In this document: positions 12,440-23,645 of the stretch, one piece after another
How the letters are laid out: each line of letters starts with the position of its first letter
Numbering within the stretch: position 1 is the first letter of the stretch
Assembly (NCBI GenBank): GCA_030268105.1
Contig: BSDZ01000013.1
Span: 4,284,001 to 4,348,000 of the forward strand
Direction of reading: 5' to 3'
From: Volvox africanus
Lineage: Eukaryota; Chlorophyta; Chlorophyceae; Chlamydomonadales; Volvocaceae
Length of the DNA stretch: 64,000 nucleotides
The notes under the pieces: generated by a model
Told to the model about the DNA's origin: nothing
What the model saw: only the letters and a program-made list of their open reading frames with translations
Databases searched by the model: none
Position numbers and translations under genes: made by a program

Positions 12440-12760
12440 GCCACCCTGACTACCGTGACTTCCCTTTTAGGTTGTTCATGGTTGGGGATGGGGATGTGGC
12501 TGGGGATGAGGAGGACCATATGGTGCTGTACCACAATTCACATCCTGACTACTGTGACTTCCCTTTCAGACTTTTAGGCAACAACAAAGTATAGGGGTCA
12601 AGATGCCTGAAGCCGAGGTGGACGATTTATTTGTGTGCATATCCGGGGAGGGGGAAGTTTATGGGGGAGATCGGGTGGATGTTGAGGATAAGCTGATGCT
12701 GTAGCATCATTCTTGTCCTGACAACTATGACGCCATTAGGACCTTCCTTCAGACCCATGC
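12440..12760. repeat. Diverged direct repeats, about 100-170 bp apart
   Basis: A CCTGACTAC-GTGACTTCCCTTT motif occurs near 12446 and 12543 with a diverged third copy near 12716. Each is preceded by a GATG-rich stretch that reads Gly/Asp/Glu-rich in one frame. It may be decayed tandem coding repeats or a minisatellite. Confidence 0.45.
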
Positions 12761-13829
12761 TTTAGAATAACGTATCATATGTTGAGTTCCTGGCCCTGAC
12801 AGCTAGCACTGTTTGAGCCACTTATACACAGCTGTCACACACACGCTTCTCACCAGTCATCCAAAACTGGAATCGTAGTCCAATTTTCACACAGATGCAA
12901 TGTTTATGTGATTGCAAAAAGTAATTGGACGAGTCGTGCAAGTTGGTTTCGGCCTGGAGGTTTGGAAGGTTGCAGTGCAATTGCTTGGAGAGAAGGGCTG
13001 CGCTGCGACGATCCTCTGATACACGCAACGCCTTTACACCTGTATAAGTTGTTAAGCGCGGTTTTATAACTTATTTTCTATGCCTGTAAATGTGCAAGTC
13101 GCACCGCAGCAGCGTTAAGGAAAAAGATTGCGCATTATAAAAAGCTGCATCCAATCCATTTAATCCAATCAACTCAATCCGTTTGTGAAATTACAAAAGT
13201 TCTTGAGGCGGTCAGTGCTTCTCGAAATCCACTCATTGAGTAGGTGATGCTTCCACTCCAGCGGTGGACGCAATATGACCCCCTAAGATGCGGCAGGTCC
13301 AGGTAAGCCTGGAGGAGGATACCTTCTGGATTATTAACCATCTAGTGCCAGGGAAAGAATCGCGTTCATGGGTGTTGGAAATCTTATTCACTGTCCTATT
13401 GCTGGCACGAGGGACGGCATCATGCGGGTATGGGGGGAAAGCGTACAGAAGGTTCGGATGTAAGCCTCGGCATCACAATCTTAGTTACAATAGAAGTTAT
13501 TCATTATTCATGATAAAAATAGGTAGCGCCCTTTCATGAATGGCAACGTCTTACGAGCAGCATGGCCGGAACGGGAGACTGCTTGCAGCGGAAATGTTCG
13601 TGACTGCCATGTAAAATTCATGAGCTCTTTATGTCTCGTTCCCCAAACGCCAAAGCTAGACCTAATGACTAGACCTGTTCCTCTTGTACGATTACCGTAC
13701 GCCTTTCAAAGCAGTTTCCGACCTTTCGAGGATAGTGAGTTCAAATGCTCTTAAAGCATAACCTTCGTTTGCTAAGACCAACTTAAATATTTTCTAGCTT
13801 ATATCTTGAATTGGATTTTGGGTTCAGGT

Positions 13830-16800
13830 ATGGTAACACCTTCAGCTATGTTACAGCTTCCTCAGCCTCACGCCCTCGCACTGGTTTTTGGTGGATTGTT
13901 CCTGGTAAGATGGATATGAAAGTCTGTTGCTCCAAGATCTCAGAGGCTCGCTGTTTCTCACACCTTGGGACCATCCATGCTTTCTTGTGTTGACAGGGGA
14001 GAAAGAAGCCTCAAAAGAAAAGCTTATTGGAGGAGCAGAATATAAGCTTCCATCCGCAGGTAAGGGAGTTGAGGGGGCTGACCTTCCGATACCCTGCATG
14101 TGCGCTGCTGCCAGTATTATATACCTAAATCCGGGTATAATAAATCATACTCAGCCAGTATTAGTTGAGTAAAGACCTATCGCGTTGGTCGTGGAAAAGT
14201 TGCTCCCCTCACACGTATTTGCGCTGCTCTCAAAGAGATTTTGATTATTTCCTAGCCCTCGGCAGCTTAGCGATTACCTATTGGTGTATTATACTTGCAG
14301 TTAAGTCAATGGGCGGAGCGCGGAATGGAGAATGTGTCCTTAGCGACGGATGAGCTTCCGCCTTTCCCGACGGCCAACCACGAAGTTCAAGATGCGGTTT
14401 CCATGAGGTGTGCCATGGTTTGAAAATGGATGCCTCAAGGATCACGAATGCGCCTTCGACTCACTATTGGTATCTTGCCTTGCGCGCAGATGCTCCGTTG
14501 AGGAGCATTACGAGCTGCCGGATAACCTGCGCGGCACTTCAACCAGTGACGCAGCGGGGCAAAGAGATATCTTACGTGTTGAACATCCTTACTTACCTGT
14601 TCCGTCGGGGCGCGGCCCGATCGTGCTCCTGTCCCCGTTATCGCGTACCGAGGACGATCAGCCGCTCAGCGCCAGCTCGGACTGCAGCTCCGCCGATGGC
14701 AGCGGCTCGCCATCGACGCGTAAGAATAGCTTTTTCTCACTTGCCAATGGCGTCCGCAATCTCAATGACAGCAGCACCAGTGCTAGCAGCAGCCGGTCGG
14801 AAAGCGCCTGTGGCAGCACTGAAGACACTGCCACATCGGTGGAGGCTGCGGACGGCAGCGACTTTCCTGACGTTCTGGAGTTATCAACATGCTGCGCTCG
14901 GGCAGTTGAGGCCAGCCAGCCAGTCGAGATGCCTAACCAGCTCTTGCTAGCGGCTCAACCTCAGCCACAACGGATGGACAGTATGGAGATGAGCTCTAAG
15001 CGCCCCAGCCCGGTGTCCGTCCTGCATGCTAGCAGTTCTGCCATATCCGCAGCCAGAGCTAATCTGGAGCAGAGCCAGGCGGGATCATTGGTTTCGCCGT
15101 CGCTGTTGCTGCTGCAGGATGTCCGGCTATGTGGCGCTGCTTGCGAGCACAAGTGTGAGGACGCCCTTGACGATGCTATCGGTGCTGGCGGTGGCAGTGA
15201 AGGCAGATTGGTGATGAGCCGCAGCTCCTCCCTCGCGCTCTCATTTGCGGATTACGTACACCATGACTCTTTGGTTGAGTCTGATCTGCTTCTTGGAGAA
15301 CATCAGTCCGCGACGGATGGACAGGATACCTCTACTGGTAGAATGCAACAGCAGCAGCAACAATATAAGCTGGGACAAACGGCGGTTGGCCACTACGAGG
15401 CGGTCGGCACTAATCCCTTAGATGATACGTTCAGTTTCGCGCCTGTCAGAGCTTTAGAGCTTCTTAGTAATGCGGAAAACAGCGCTTGTGATGCATACAT
15501 TCGCACTTGTGACGTCGAGGTAACTGCTTATCCAGGTGCTGGTTGCGATTGGGGCGCGCGTGGTTGCACGAAGCCAACTTCTTGCCGGTTTGATCCGCTG
15601 AGCTGCTCTGGCCTACCCGCATTCAACGCGACGCTGCTTCAGGCTGAGGTAACGTCAGAAAGCACAGGCTTCGAATGTGTCAGGTGGGCAGAGTCGTTGT
15701 TGTCAGCGCCATCTGGAACCGAGGTGCAGCGGCAAGGCCAACAGAGTGGTCCACTCATCACGAGCAACAGCCGGCAAGGGTCCAACAGTGTGCCCAAAAC
15801 GTTGATTTCGCCTGCTGCCGAGCCTCAAGGGGACGGGAATGGTGCATCGACGTCCTGCCCGATGCCGGCCTGCATCACGAAAACTTCGGGCGCAGTTGAT
15901 ATTACAACGGTGGATTCGACATTGCAGTTGCTGAAGCATCTGCGCGGCTCTCTGCTGGCGGCAGGGATCTCGCGTCACCAGGTTCATAAGACGAGCATCG
16001 AAAGCAGCGACGGCGGCGCGAATGGCTCAGGACTGGGTCTGGAATTGCAGTCTGAGCAAGCAAAAGCCTTAGGTGCCCCGGACGAAATCAGCCAGTCCCT
16101 GGTTGAAGCGGCGCAGAAGCTTGTTGGGCTCGGCCTGCTACCGGGGCCCCTAAGTAGTGGAAATCAACAACCACCGGTGAAATCAGCGCAGTCCCTTCAT
16201 TCAACCGTGCCTGCTGCAGAGCTCAGCGGCGAAGCGGCATGCAGCAGCGCTTTAATGGTGGAGGTAGCCGTGCAGGACACAACCTTTGGGAAGCATGTCT
16301 CTGCTGGCGGCGCTGCTGCCGCAACTGAATATCACTGCGAGCAGGGCGCTGCAGGCGCAGCTGGGCGCCACGATTCCAGCAGTTGCAGTGCACCAGCTCA
16401 AGTACCTAACGGCGAGCCTGAGCCGTGTAGGGCGCAGACTTCGAGGCCTCGGCGTCGCACTGCGCTTCTGAAGCGCATGCAAGCGGAGTGGGCAATTGTC
16501 CAGGAACGGGTGGGGGCCATGGTCGATGACTACTCAGCCTTGGCGAAATGCGTAGCGGCAGCGGTGAGCAAGCAGCTTGCACTCCAGCGGCATTGCTCAG
16601 CACTCGAGAAGGGCAAAGCGCTGGTAGCGCGGCAGATACAGCAGGAGCGCAAACAGCGGGAGGCTTTGGAGCGGCAAGTCGAGCAGCAGCGTGCTCAGCA
16701 GGAAGCTTTGACGTTGCAACTGGAGCGGGAGCGGGACGCACGGGAGCTGCTTGAGCGACAGATGCAGCAAGAGCGTGAGCAACGGGAAGGGTTGATGAAG

Positions 16801-17013
16801 CAGTTGGAGCGCGCCTCTGCCAGAGAACAGGCATTGTGTGCCGGAACAGCGACCTTGCAGCTCGAATTGGATGAGATGCTGTTGTGCCTAGGGCAAGAAA
16901 GCACTAAGGTAGCGCTGCTCGCAGAGGCCCTGCGGGTGGCCGGTGGAGATCCTGACACATTAATTGAGCAGGTGGAGAGTGAGTTTGCGGTCAAGGAAGT
17001 TGGTCCATTGTGA
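13830..17013 (+). CDS. Unrecognised low-complexity protein with C-terminal coiled coil
   Basis: The core is an uninterrupted frame from 14407 to the stop at 17013. Its first in-frame ATG lies only near 14930, so upstream exons are likely. A phase-consistent model uses 13830-13904 (ATG, LALVFGGLFL hydrophobic stretch), 13997-14059 (GRKKPQKK, basic; flanked by CAG and GTAAGG) and 14440-17013, giving about 903 aa. An alternative acceptor lies near 14488 (GCGCAG). The middle is Ser/Ala/Gly/Gln-rich with a short poly-Gln (about 15345). The last about 180 residues carry heptad-like repeats (ARQIQQERKQREALERQVEQ and similar), a strong coiled coil. No catalytic or DNA-binding domain was recognised. 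The base composition is that of a real algal exon. Confidence is high for the 3' exon and low for the 5' end. Confidence 0.65.
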
Positions 17014-20000
17014 TGCCTCTTGATCGGCTGTGGCTAGGATAGCAGGCGGAATCAGCAGCACCCTTCACTGGGGCCGGGAGAGAAGTGTATGGAGTTGGGC
17101 CATGGACGGTGCATGGCCGTATGAGGTTCAGAAATGGAGCAGGCTGGAAGGACACGGGAACTGGATACAAGCAGGTGTCAAGGATTGAAGTCGGGGCGTG
17201 TCACGCAGGTCGGCGGTCCGGAGCAGCGCTCTCATAAGCAAGACAGATGCGTGGCAGGTTGCTGCCACAGGCTAGCTGCTGGAGGCAGGTCGTCATTTTG
17301 CTGGTGTATAAGACTAAAGCTTAGCAGTATATTATACTTTTTTGAGTATAATATTGCAAACAACTTTACGTGTACACATCGGCATGAGAAAGCTCATGCA
17401 TGGTTACCACGTAACCAAGGTAATGTCTTTTGCAGAAGGCTGCTAACGTGTCGTGGATTACACGCTTTGGGGACGACATAACAATGACTCCATTGGATGA
17501 GCACACGCCGACAATTTTGTATTCCAGATTGCTTCTGCGCATCCTTATGGTGCCACTGGCGGGTTTGGGCTTGCCCATCTGCTCGGCTGTCCTGATGTGA
17601 GTTAGATTCCTCAGCATTTAATGCTACGGTTGTCACCAATTTCGAGAAGATGAAATTTTCGGGCTGGATTGCCGGTATACGATTTAGTTGTGTGAGGTCC
17701 GGTGAAAATGGAACAGGTTGTAAACGCGTCTGCCTGGCTGACGATCTTGACATGGCGTACAGCAGTACGGATTCTGGCGGCAGGGGATGCACATTAAGTG
17801 CGCAGCGTGGGTAGGTCGTGGATGGAAATAACCTACCTTGCTTGAATGGTCGCTGTTATATGTTATGTGGAAGCATGATTTGCGGTGCTTTCAGCTAAGG
17901 ATTTGCTTCCACTGGTGGGCCTTGCACTGCTGCCAACCCCGGCAGTGAAACCGCACCTGTGGCAGGTGCCGCCCTGTGCAAATATGGACAACACCCGGTC
18001 GCCCCACGCGGTAGATTCCTTCCCGGCATCTAATAGTTTCATTGTAACAGGCCTGTATATGAGGAATACATGTGACAGTCATAGGGAAGGAGTTGGATAT
18101 GGAATATATGTCTGTCTGCTTTTTACGGTCCACAACTATTGGGTTCTGTCCACAACTAAATGGAGTAAACCTGAGCTAATCGATTGGTATTTTATGTAGT
18201 ACGGCCCTCAAGACTGTACTGCTTCAGGCCGAGTGACGCAGAATGTGTGAGAATGTATTTTAATCCCATGGAATGGACACTTCTTTTCCATTTGCTTCGG
18301 GGAGGGCAAGCCCCTTCGACCCATACGTGTGCTGTAGCTCCCCCCCTTTCCCGAAAACTTTGTACTGGGGAGCAACGCTCAGCGCTGTAAGCGAGAGCCT
18401 GCTTAAGACACAAACCAGCAAGAAGATTGTACGGCAAAGCTATTCCCTAACATTCGTTATCCATGCTATCGGGCAGTGCTCTCGTGGCCTGCTTATGCTA
18501 TACTTAGACCGACTGACTAGCCGTTGACGTATTTCGAATGCCTTGTAGGACTAGAGAGATGTTCCTAAATAATTGTCCAGAAATTCAAAGCTTCCTCAAA
18601 TTCTCCATTGGACTGTCTTCGTTCTCTCTCTTGAACTCATCGCGTATCGTTCCCTGTCAACGCCCTGTAGTTATCAAGACATGGACTGCCAATTACACCA
18701 AATGGAACATGCCGTGATAAGGGGGTTTCTGCTCGGGCTGATTCCAATCGACGGCGGTGACCAGATGCCTCATGGTGCAAGGAAAACCTTCGAGGCCTTA
18801 TGAAACTCCTCCGCAGAAACCAGAGTGCGTGTTGTTTACTGAACATATAGTACCTTGATCATTGAACGACTAGATCCGTGTTATATGACTAGACCTGCCT
18901 CACAGAGAAAGGCCTGACATGAATACTTATCACCTTGCGCAGGTGGTAGATGTGGTATCATGATAATGATTCGGATGTTAAATCCAGCCGCTAACTCACG
19001 AGCTCTTTATTAAAGAGCATGATAAAACAGTAGATCATCTGGGGGGCCTTTACGATCTACGTTCGGAGTCCGCTGACCACCTTTACAACACGACCCTTTG
19101 CCTATGTATGGGCTAAACTACTACAGTGACGACCTCTACCGGCACCCCCGGTGACCGCAGCCACTGCCAGCGGCATCCCAGTCCCCCGCCTTGCCAGCCT
19201 ACAACCACCCCGGCTTGACCCCCCGTCCACACCCGTCCCCTTCCGCTCCATTAAACACCACACTCAGCCCCAACCCGCGGCTGCAAACCGTAAGGACCTC
19301 CGCACCGCCAGATTCCGTCCACTGGTATGAACTATTTGTCTTTTTTAGCATGTCTTCAGAGCTCCCTTTTAGCATAGCAGCGGCATGGCAGTGCATCCCT
19401 GCAAATGAAAAACGCACTAATTCATGCGTGTTCCTGGTGCAATCTGTTGAAGTATTTTAAGTGGTCGTGTCGCCATTTAGAGATAATAACACAACATCCC
19501 GGCACCACCACAGCAGCAGCAGCAGCAGGAGCAGCAGCAGCAGCAACAGGAACAACAATAACAGCGGGGTATTTTGCCCTTCGGTGCACCTGGGGCAGAT
19601 GGACGCCATGCACAGAAGAACGCCGGTCTTGCCGTTCAAGTCTGCTTCGAAGGTCTGGATCTTCCTGCTATTAGACCCGCCCCATCCTTGGTTGGATCTA
19701 CCACTGGTAGTGTCATCGGGTCTTCCTAAGGTTGTATGTTGTTTTCCGCATATGCATGAATTGCTGCATTGCACAACGGTGTCCGCGTCCGTTTCTCATA
19801 CTCGCAACAATCGCAGATTCCAGGACCCTGTCATCACTGCCATTGCGGATCGACTGCCGCTGTCGTCCCTTCTCTCGCTGTCGGACCAAGAGGACATGCA
19901 GATCGGACGACCTGGAGAAGTAAGGCCCCAGGGTAATGGGTACGGGAATAAACAGGCGTAGAAGCAGTTGAATGGCCGCAACAAGCAATCGCAACAACGT

Positions 20001-20103
20001 CGTGCCGGGTTAGACGGGTCGGACTCCCGGTGATTCTATACGAGTTGGTGGACGGCATGTCGTGCAAAGATTGACCGTCCCACCGCTTCCTCTTCCTTGA
20101 CAG
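17014..20103. other. Interval without a convincing gene
   Basis: It contains the probable 3' UTR of the preceding gene and AT-rich hairpins near 17325-17360 (GTATATTATAC / GTATAATAT) and 19000-19020 (GAGCTCTTTATTAAAGAGC). A CAG-rich tract at 19510-19565 gives long Ser/Arg/Asn/Gln runs in several frames on both strands. A 166-codon frame at 19461-19961 rests on that tract. Part of 17890-17970 looks exon-like (LLPLVGLALLPTPAV, ending CAG/GTGCC) but could not be joined to anything. Confidence 0.4.
19505..19565. repeat. CAG/CAA trinucleotide tract
   Basis: An imperfect run of CAG units with CAA and GGA interruptions. No supported gene contains it, so its large open frames on both strands are treated as composition effects. 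Confidence 0.85.
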
Positions 20104-20525
20104 TGTTGTATATGGTACCCACGAAGGGTGGTATCAAAAGATACCGGTTGTTGTGCCAGAGCCCGATTAAGTAGAGCCGCCGACTAGGTCGTACTTGAGA
20201 GACCGTAAGGCCTCGAACCGGGCGTGACCTTCAGAAGTCACCACTACAACCGGTGATTCAGTGAACCAGGAACCAGATGTTCCACCATTTACCATTCAGG
20301 CGGTAAATGGCCCATTCCATACAGGTTATGGAGTAACCGACAGGTTCGGATGTTTCAGGAAATCGGTTAGTATTGGTCGTCGACAGCCGAGACCAAATCC
20401 ACAAATCGAATGCCAGATGGGAGCATGAAACAGTTAATCTGATAATTAAATATATTATATCATAAAATAATAAACAGATAATTATTATACTTAATGAATT
20501 ACCAAAATGCATTAAGGATACAACA
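20104..20525 (-). repeat. 3' LTR of the gypsy element
   Basis: It starts and ends with the inverted terminus TGTTGTAT / ATACAACA. The part at about 20437-20500 is very AT-rich. The repeat matches 26489-26910 throughout apart from a G/A difference in the GAGAGACC-TAAGG stretch. Confidence 0.97.
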
Positions 20526-20541
20526 ATTGTTCCCCCTCTAG
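20526..20541 (-). promoter_or_regulatory. Polypurine tract of the gypsy element
   Basis: On the minus strand the sequence AGAGGGGGAACAAT immediately precedes the 3' LTR, the expected place and composition for priming plus-strand DNA synthesis. Confidence 0.8.
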
Positions 20542-20594
20542 ATGCAGCGTCCCGATGCATGAAACGAGAGCAGACAGGTTGAGGTAGGACAGCG

Positions 20595-23500
20595 TCAGAG
20601 AGGTCCGTCCTTAGACTGTGCCCGCAGCCTAGCTTCATCAAGCAGGGGTTTCATGTCAGGGGTGAAGTTACGTGCCGGTTCCCAGCTATTGTGCTCAGAC
20701 GAATACCCAGACCACTTAACCAGGTACTCATGTACGTTACGCTTACGCCTGCCTTTGCCAACACGTCGTGCACGGTAATCCAGGATACGTTCGACAGCAT
20801 ACAGGGTCTGCTTACCCAATAACCAGGTAGAGGGATTAGCTTCCGTAACAGGAGGGATGCTATCGTTAGCCTCAGGCAGAGTACCCCGATATGGACGTAC
20901 GAGAGATACATGAAATGTGAGAGATACATGAAATGTGGGATGAATGCGTAGGTCAGATGGGAGTTGTAACTCTACAGCCACCGACCCTACCATGCGTACG
21001 ACAGGATAAGGCCCCACAAAGCGCGGTAATAACTTGCGAGACCCATCAGCCAGGGAACGAAGGTTCTTCGTGCTCAACATAACCAGCTGGCCCTTAGTGA
21101 ACGTGACGTCCTTTTTGGACTTGTTATAATAGTCCATAGCCCGTTGCTGTGCAGCTTCCAGGCAAGCTTTAGCGTCAGTTAGACGGGACACGAAAGACTT
21201 AGCAAACGTTTTTGCAGCTGGAACATTTACGTCCAACTCCCGCCAAACAGGCAAAGCAGGATTAAAACCGTAATTCAGGAAAAACGGACTATTACCAACG
21301 GACCGGTTAGTAGCATTATTAATGGCAAACTCAGCAGCGGTTAGGTAGGTATCCCATGCAGTAGGGGTGCGTCCTGCAAAGTTACGGAGCATATCACCCA
21401 GGACACGGTTAACACGCTCTGTTTGCCCATCAGATTGGGGGTGGTAGGCGGTGGACAGGTTCACCCGCATTCCTACCAGAGTCCCCAGGGCGCCCCAAAA
21501 CTTACTTGCAAATTGAGTGCCGCGGTCAGATACCACGGACTTGGGGACCCCATGCAAACGTACCACATTGTCGAAAAATAGACGGGCCGTTTGCTCAGCT
21601 GTGCAGGATGATGTCGTGGAGGCCAGGTGGACCATCTTGGTGAAACGGTCGACCAGGACCAGCACGGCATCGTATCCTCCCTCAGTTTTGGGCAGTGCAA
21701 CAATAAAGTCCATAGAGACGCTTTCCCACGGAGCGTCAGGAATAGGAAGAGGTTGGAGATGCCCATGTGCTTTACCAGACTGGGCCTTATTGCGCTGGCA
21801 CAGGTCGCAACAGAGGACATAATTTTCGGTGTCCTTAGCCATGCGGGGCCACCAGAATTGACGCCGCAAAAGCTCTAGTAACCGCGTGCAGCCAGGATGC
21901 CCAGCAAGAGGGCCGTCATGAAAACGTGAGAGAAGTTCACGACGTAATGAATCGTTGTTAGGTACGACAATCTGACGGTGGGATCCTTCCGATCGGATCC
22001 ATAAGCCATGCTCCTGTACCAAGTGCCCCGTGTTGTTGTGAATTGTGAACCACGGGTCGGCTGCATAAGCCTGTTTCAAGCGCTTGGTAAAATCGGAGGG
22101 CACGAAGTTAGGTTTTGCCTGAGACCTACTCCGTGTGCTTACCGCCAGAATGGCTGCATGCAGTGAGGGGTGCCTACTGAGAGCATCAGCTATGTTAAGT
22201 GAGCCGCTCAGGTACTCCCAATCAAAGTTAAACCGTGCCAGGTATTCCATCCAGCGGGCCTGGCGTCGGTTAAGGGAGGGCACACCTTGCAGAAACGTAA
22301 GGGGTTTGTGATCAGTCTTGAGGGCAAAAGGCCGGCCCTCAAGGTAACATCGCCATTCCTTCAAGGCATGTAGGACCGCCAGAAATTCCTGTTCCCCAGT
22401 GGTATAACGGGTTTCAGCCCCCGAAAACTTCTTACTCGTGTATGCAATGGGGCGTCCCTGCTGCAACAGAACTGCCCCCGTCCCATGTATAGATGCATCA
22501 GTTATGACCTCTACACGGAACGGCAATGAGTAGTCAGGGAAGTGCAGGATAATATCATCAGAGATAGCACGCTTCAAAACATCAAAAGCTTCTTGGCATG
22601 CGGGGGTCCAGACCTCAGGTGACGAGAAGGCTCCCTTACGTGTGAGGTTTGTTAGCGGTGCAGCAATGACTGAGTAGCGCTCTATGAACTTACAAAAGTA
22701 GTTGGTCAGGCCCAAAAACTTACGCAGTTCCTGAAGGTTGGAGGGCACTGGCCAATCCCGAACAACAGCAGTTTTCCGGGGGTCCATCCGTATGCCACCC
22801 TGAGACACTATATGCCCCAGATACTCCACCTGTGGTTGTGCCCAGCGGCACTTAGAACGCTTAGCATACAGCTGCTCACGCCGCAGAACCTCAAAGACCA
22901 GGCGGAGGTGTTGTATGTGCTCCTCACGGGTCTTTGAAAACACCAGGATATCGTCCAGATAACAGATGACGAATTTGTCGATGTATGGCCTGAAGATGCG
23001 GTCCATGACGGCTTGGAACGTTGCAGGGGCGTTCGTCAGTCCGAAACTAAGGACGGTATATTCAAAATGGCCAAACGGCGTACGGAAAGCCGTTTTAGGG
23101 ATGTCAGATTCTGCTATACGAATCTGATTATACCCCTGCTGGAGGTCAATAGAGCTAAAGAATGCAGAATCTTTTAGCTTATCCAGCAGATCATCGACAC
23201 GTGGGAGGGGGTAACGGTTCTTAACTGTTGCGGCATTTAACCCCCTATAGTCAATGCACATTCTCAGAGTCCCATCCTTCTTTCCCACAAACAGAATAGG
23301 GGCGGAGTATGGGGATGTGCTTGGCCGTATCATACCTTTTTTCAGCAGCTCAGTAACCTGTCGTTTGACCTCGTCCAGCTCCAAGGGGCTTAGCCGATAC
23401 ATGGGGCGGGAAACGGGTACTGCACCAGGCACCAAAGGTATGGTGTGATCCACAGGCCGCATTGGAGGCTTACCAGGGACCTCCTGGAATATATCTGCAT

Positions 23501-23645
23501 ATTCCTGTAACAGGGCCTCAAGCTCAGGGTCAGTGGCATCAGCTGGGATAGAAGTTGCATTCAGGTACAACTTGGGCCGTACTAGTAAAGCATGGGCCCC
23601 CTTGCGAATCATGCGAACTGCTGCTTTTCTGCCAACAACTTCAGG
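20595..23645 (-). CDS. Gypsy Pol: RT, RNase H, integrase, chromodomain
   Basis: The open frame from 23612 (first ATG) to 20595 encodes 1005 aa, and coding continues upstream to an in-frame TAA at 23646-23648. Reverse transcriptase: LRMCIDYRGLNAATVKNRYP and the catalytic YLDD. RNase H: ITDASIHGTGAVL and LKTDHKPL. Integrase: an HHCC finger (LAGHPG, CDLCQRNK) and catalytic residues in MDFIVALP, SDRGTQF and GQTERVN. C-terminus: a chromodomain (VERILDYRARR, EYLVKWSGY, NSWEPARNF), which in chromoviruses steers integration to marked chromatin. An 18-bp tandem duplication near 20903-20938 doubles the FHVSLT motif just before the chromodomain. No other break was seen in this frame. Confidence 0.95.
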   Translation of the reverse strand, partial: PEVVGRKAAVRMIRKGAHALLVRPKLYLNATSIPADATDPELEALLQEYADIFQEVPGKPPMRPVDHTIPLVPGAVPVSRPMYRLSPLELDEVKRQVTELLKKGMIRPSTSPYSAPILFVGKKDGTLRMCIDYRGLNAATVKNRYPLPRVDDLLDKLKDSAFFSSIDLQQGYNQIRIAESDIPKTAFRTPFGHFEYTVLSFGLTNAPATFQAVMDRIFRPYIDKFVICYLDDILVFSKTREEHIQHLRLVFEVLRREQLYAKRSKCRWAQPQVEYLGHIVSQGGIRMDPRKTAVVRDWPVPSNLQELRKFLGLTNYFCKFIERYSVIAAPLTNLTRKGAFSSPEVWTPACQEAFDVLKRAISDDIILHFPDYSLPFRVEVITDASIHGTGAVLLQQGRPIAYTSKKFSGAETRYTTGEQEFLAVLHALKEWRCYLEGRPFALKTDHKPLTFLQGVPSLNRRQARWMEYLARFNFDWEYLSGSLNIADALSRHPSLHAAILAVSTRSRSQAKPNFVPSDFTKRLKQAYAADPWFTIHNNTGHLVQEHGLWIRSEGSHRQIVVPNNDSLRRELLSRFHDGPLAGHPGCTRLLELLRRQFWWPRMAKDTENYVLCCDLCQRNKAQSGKAHGHLQPLPIPDAPWESVSMDFIVALPKTEGGYDAVLVLVDRFTKMVHLASTTSSCTAEQTARLFFDNVVRLHGVPKSVVSDRGTQFASKFWGALGTLVGMRVNLSTAYHPQSDGQTERVNRVLGDMLRNFAGRTPTAWDTYLTAAEFAINNATNRSVGNSPFFLNYGFNPALPVWRELDVNVPAAKTFAKSFVSRLTDAKACLEAAQQRAMDYYNKSKKDVTFTKGQLVMLSTKNLRSLADGSRKLLPRFVGPYPVVRMVGSVAVELQLPSDLRIHPTFHVSLTFHVSLVRPYRGTLPEANDSIPPVTEANPSTWLLGKQTLYAVERILDYRARRVGKGRRKRNVHEYLVKWSGYSSEHNSWEPARNFTPDMKPLLDEARLRAQSKDGPL

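Larger units (their letters stand above)
9763..13829. other. Gene-poor interval with repeats
   Basis: Between the glycosyltransferase stop and the next gene model I find no splice-consistent coding structure with family motifs. It contains an inverted repeat pair (10506-10625 and about 11290-11420), a hairpin at 12117-12184, a tetranucleotide satellite at about 12240-12420 and diverged direct repeats at about 12440-12760. A short open frame at 13288 starts with ATG and has a GTAAGC donor-like site 18 bases later, but nothing supports it as an exon. Confidence 0.4.

Noticed and set aside
17394..17792. 132-codon minus-strand open frame
   Set aside because: No motif, no splice context and ordinary composition; chance length cannot be excluded.
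19461..19961. 166-codon plus-strand open frame
   Set aside because: It is opened by a CAG repeat that gives long frames on both strands. No family motif, splice partner or clear start context was found.
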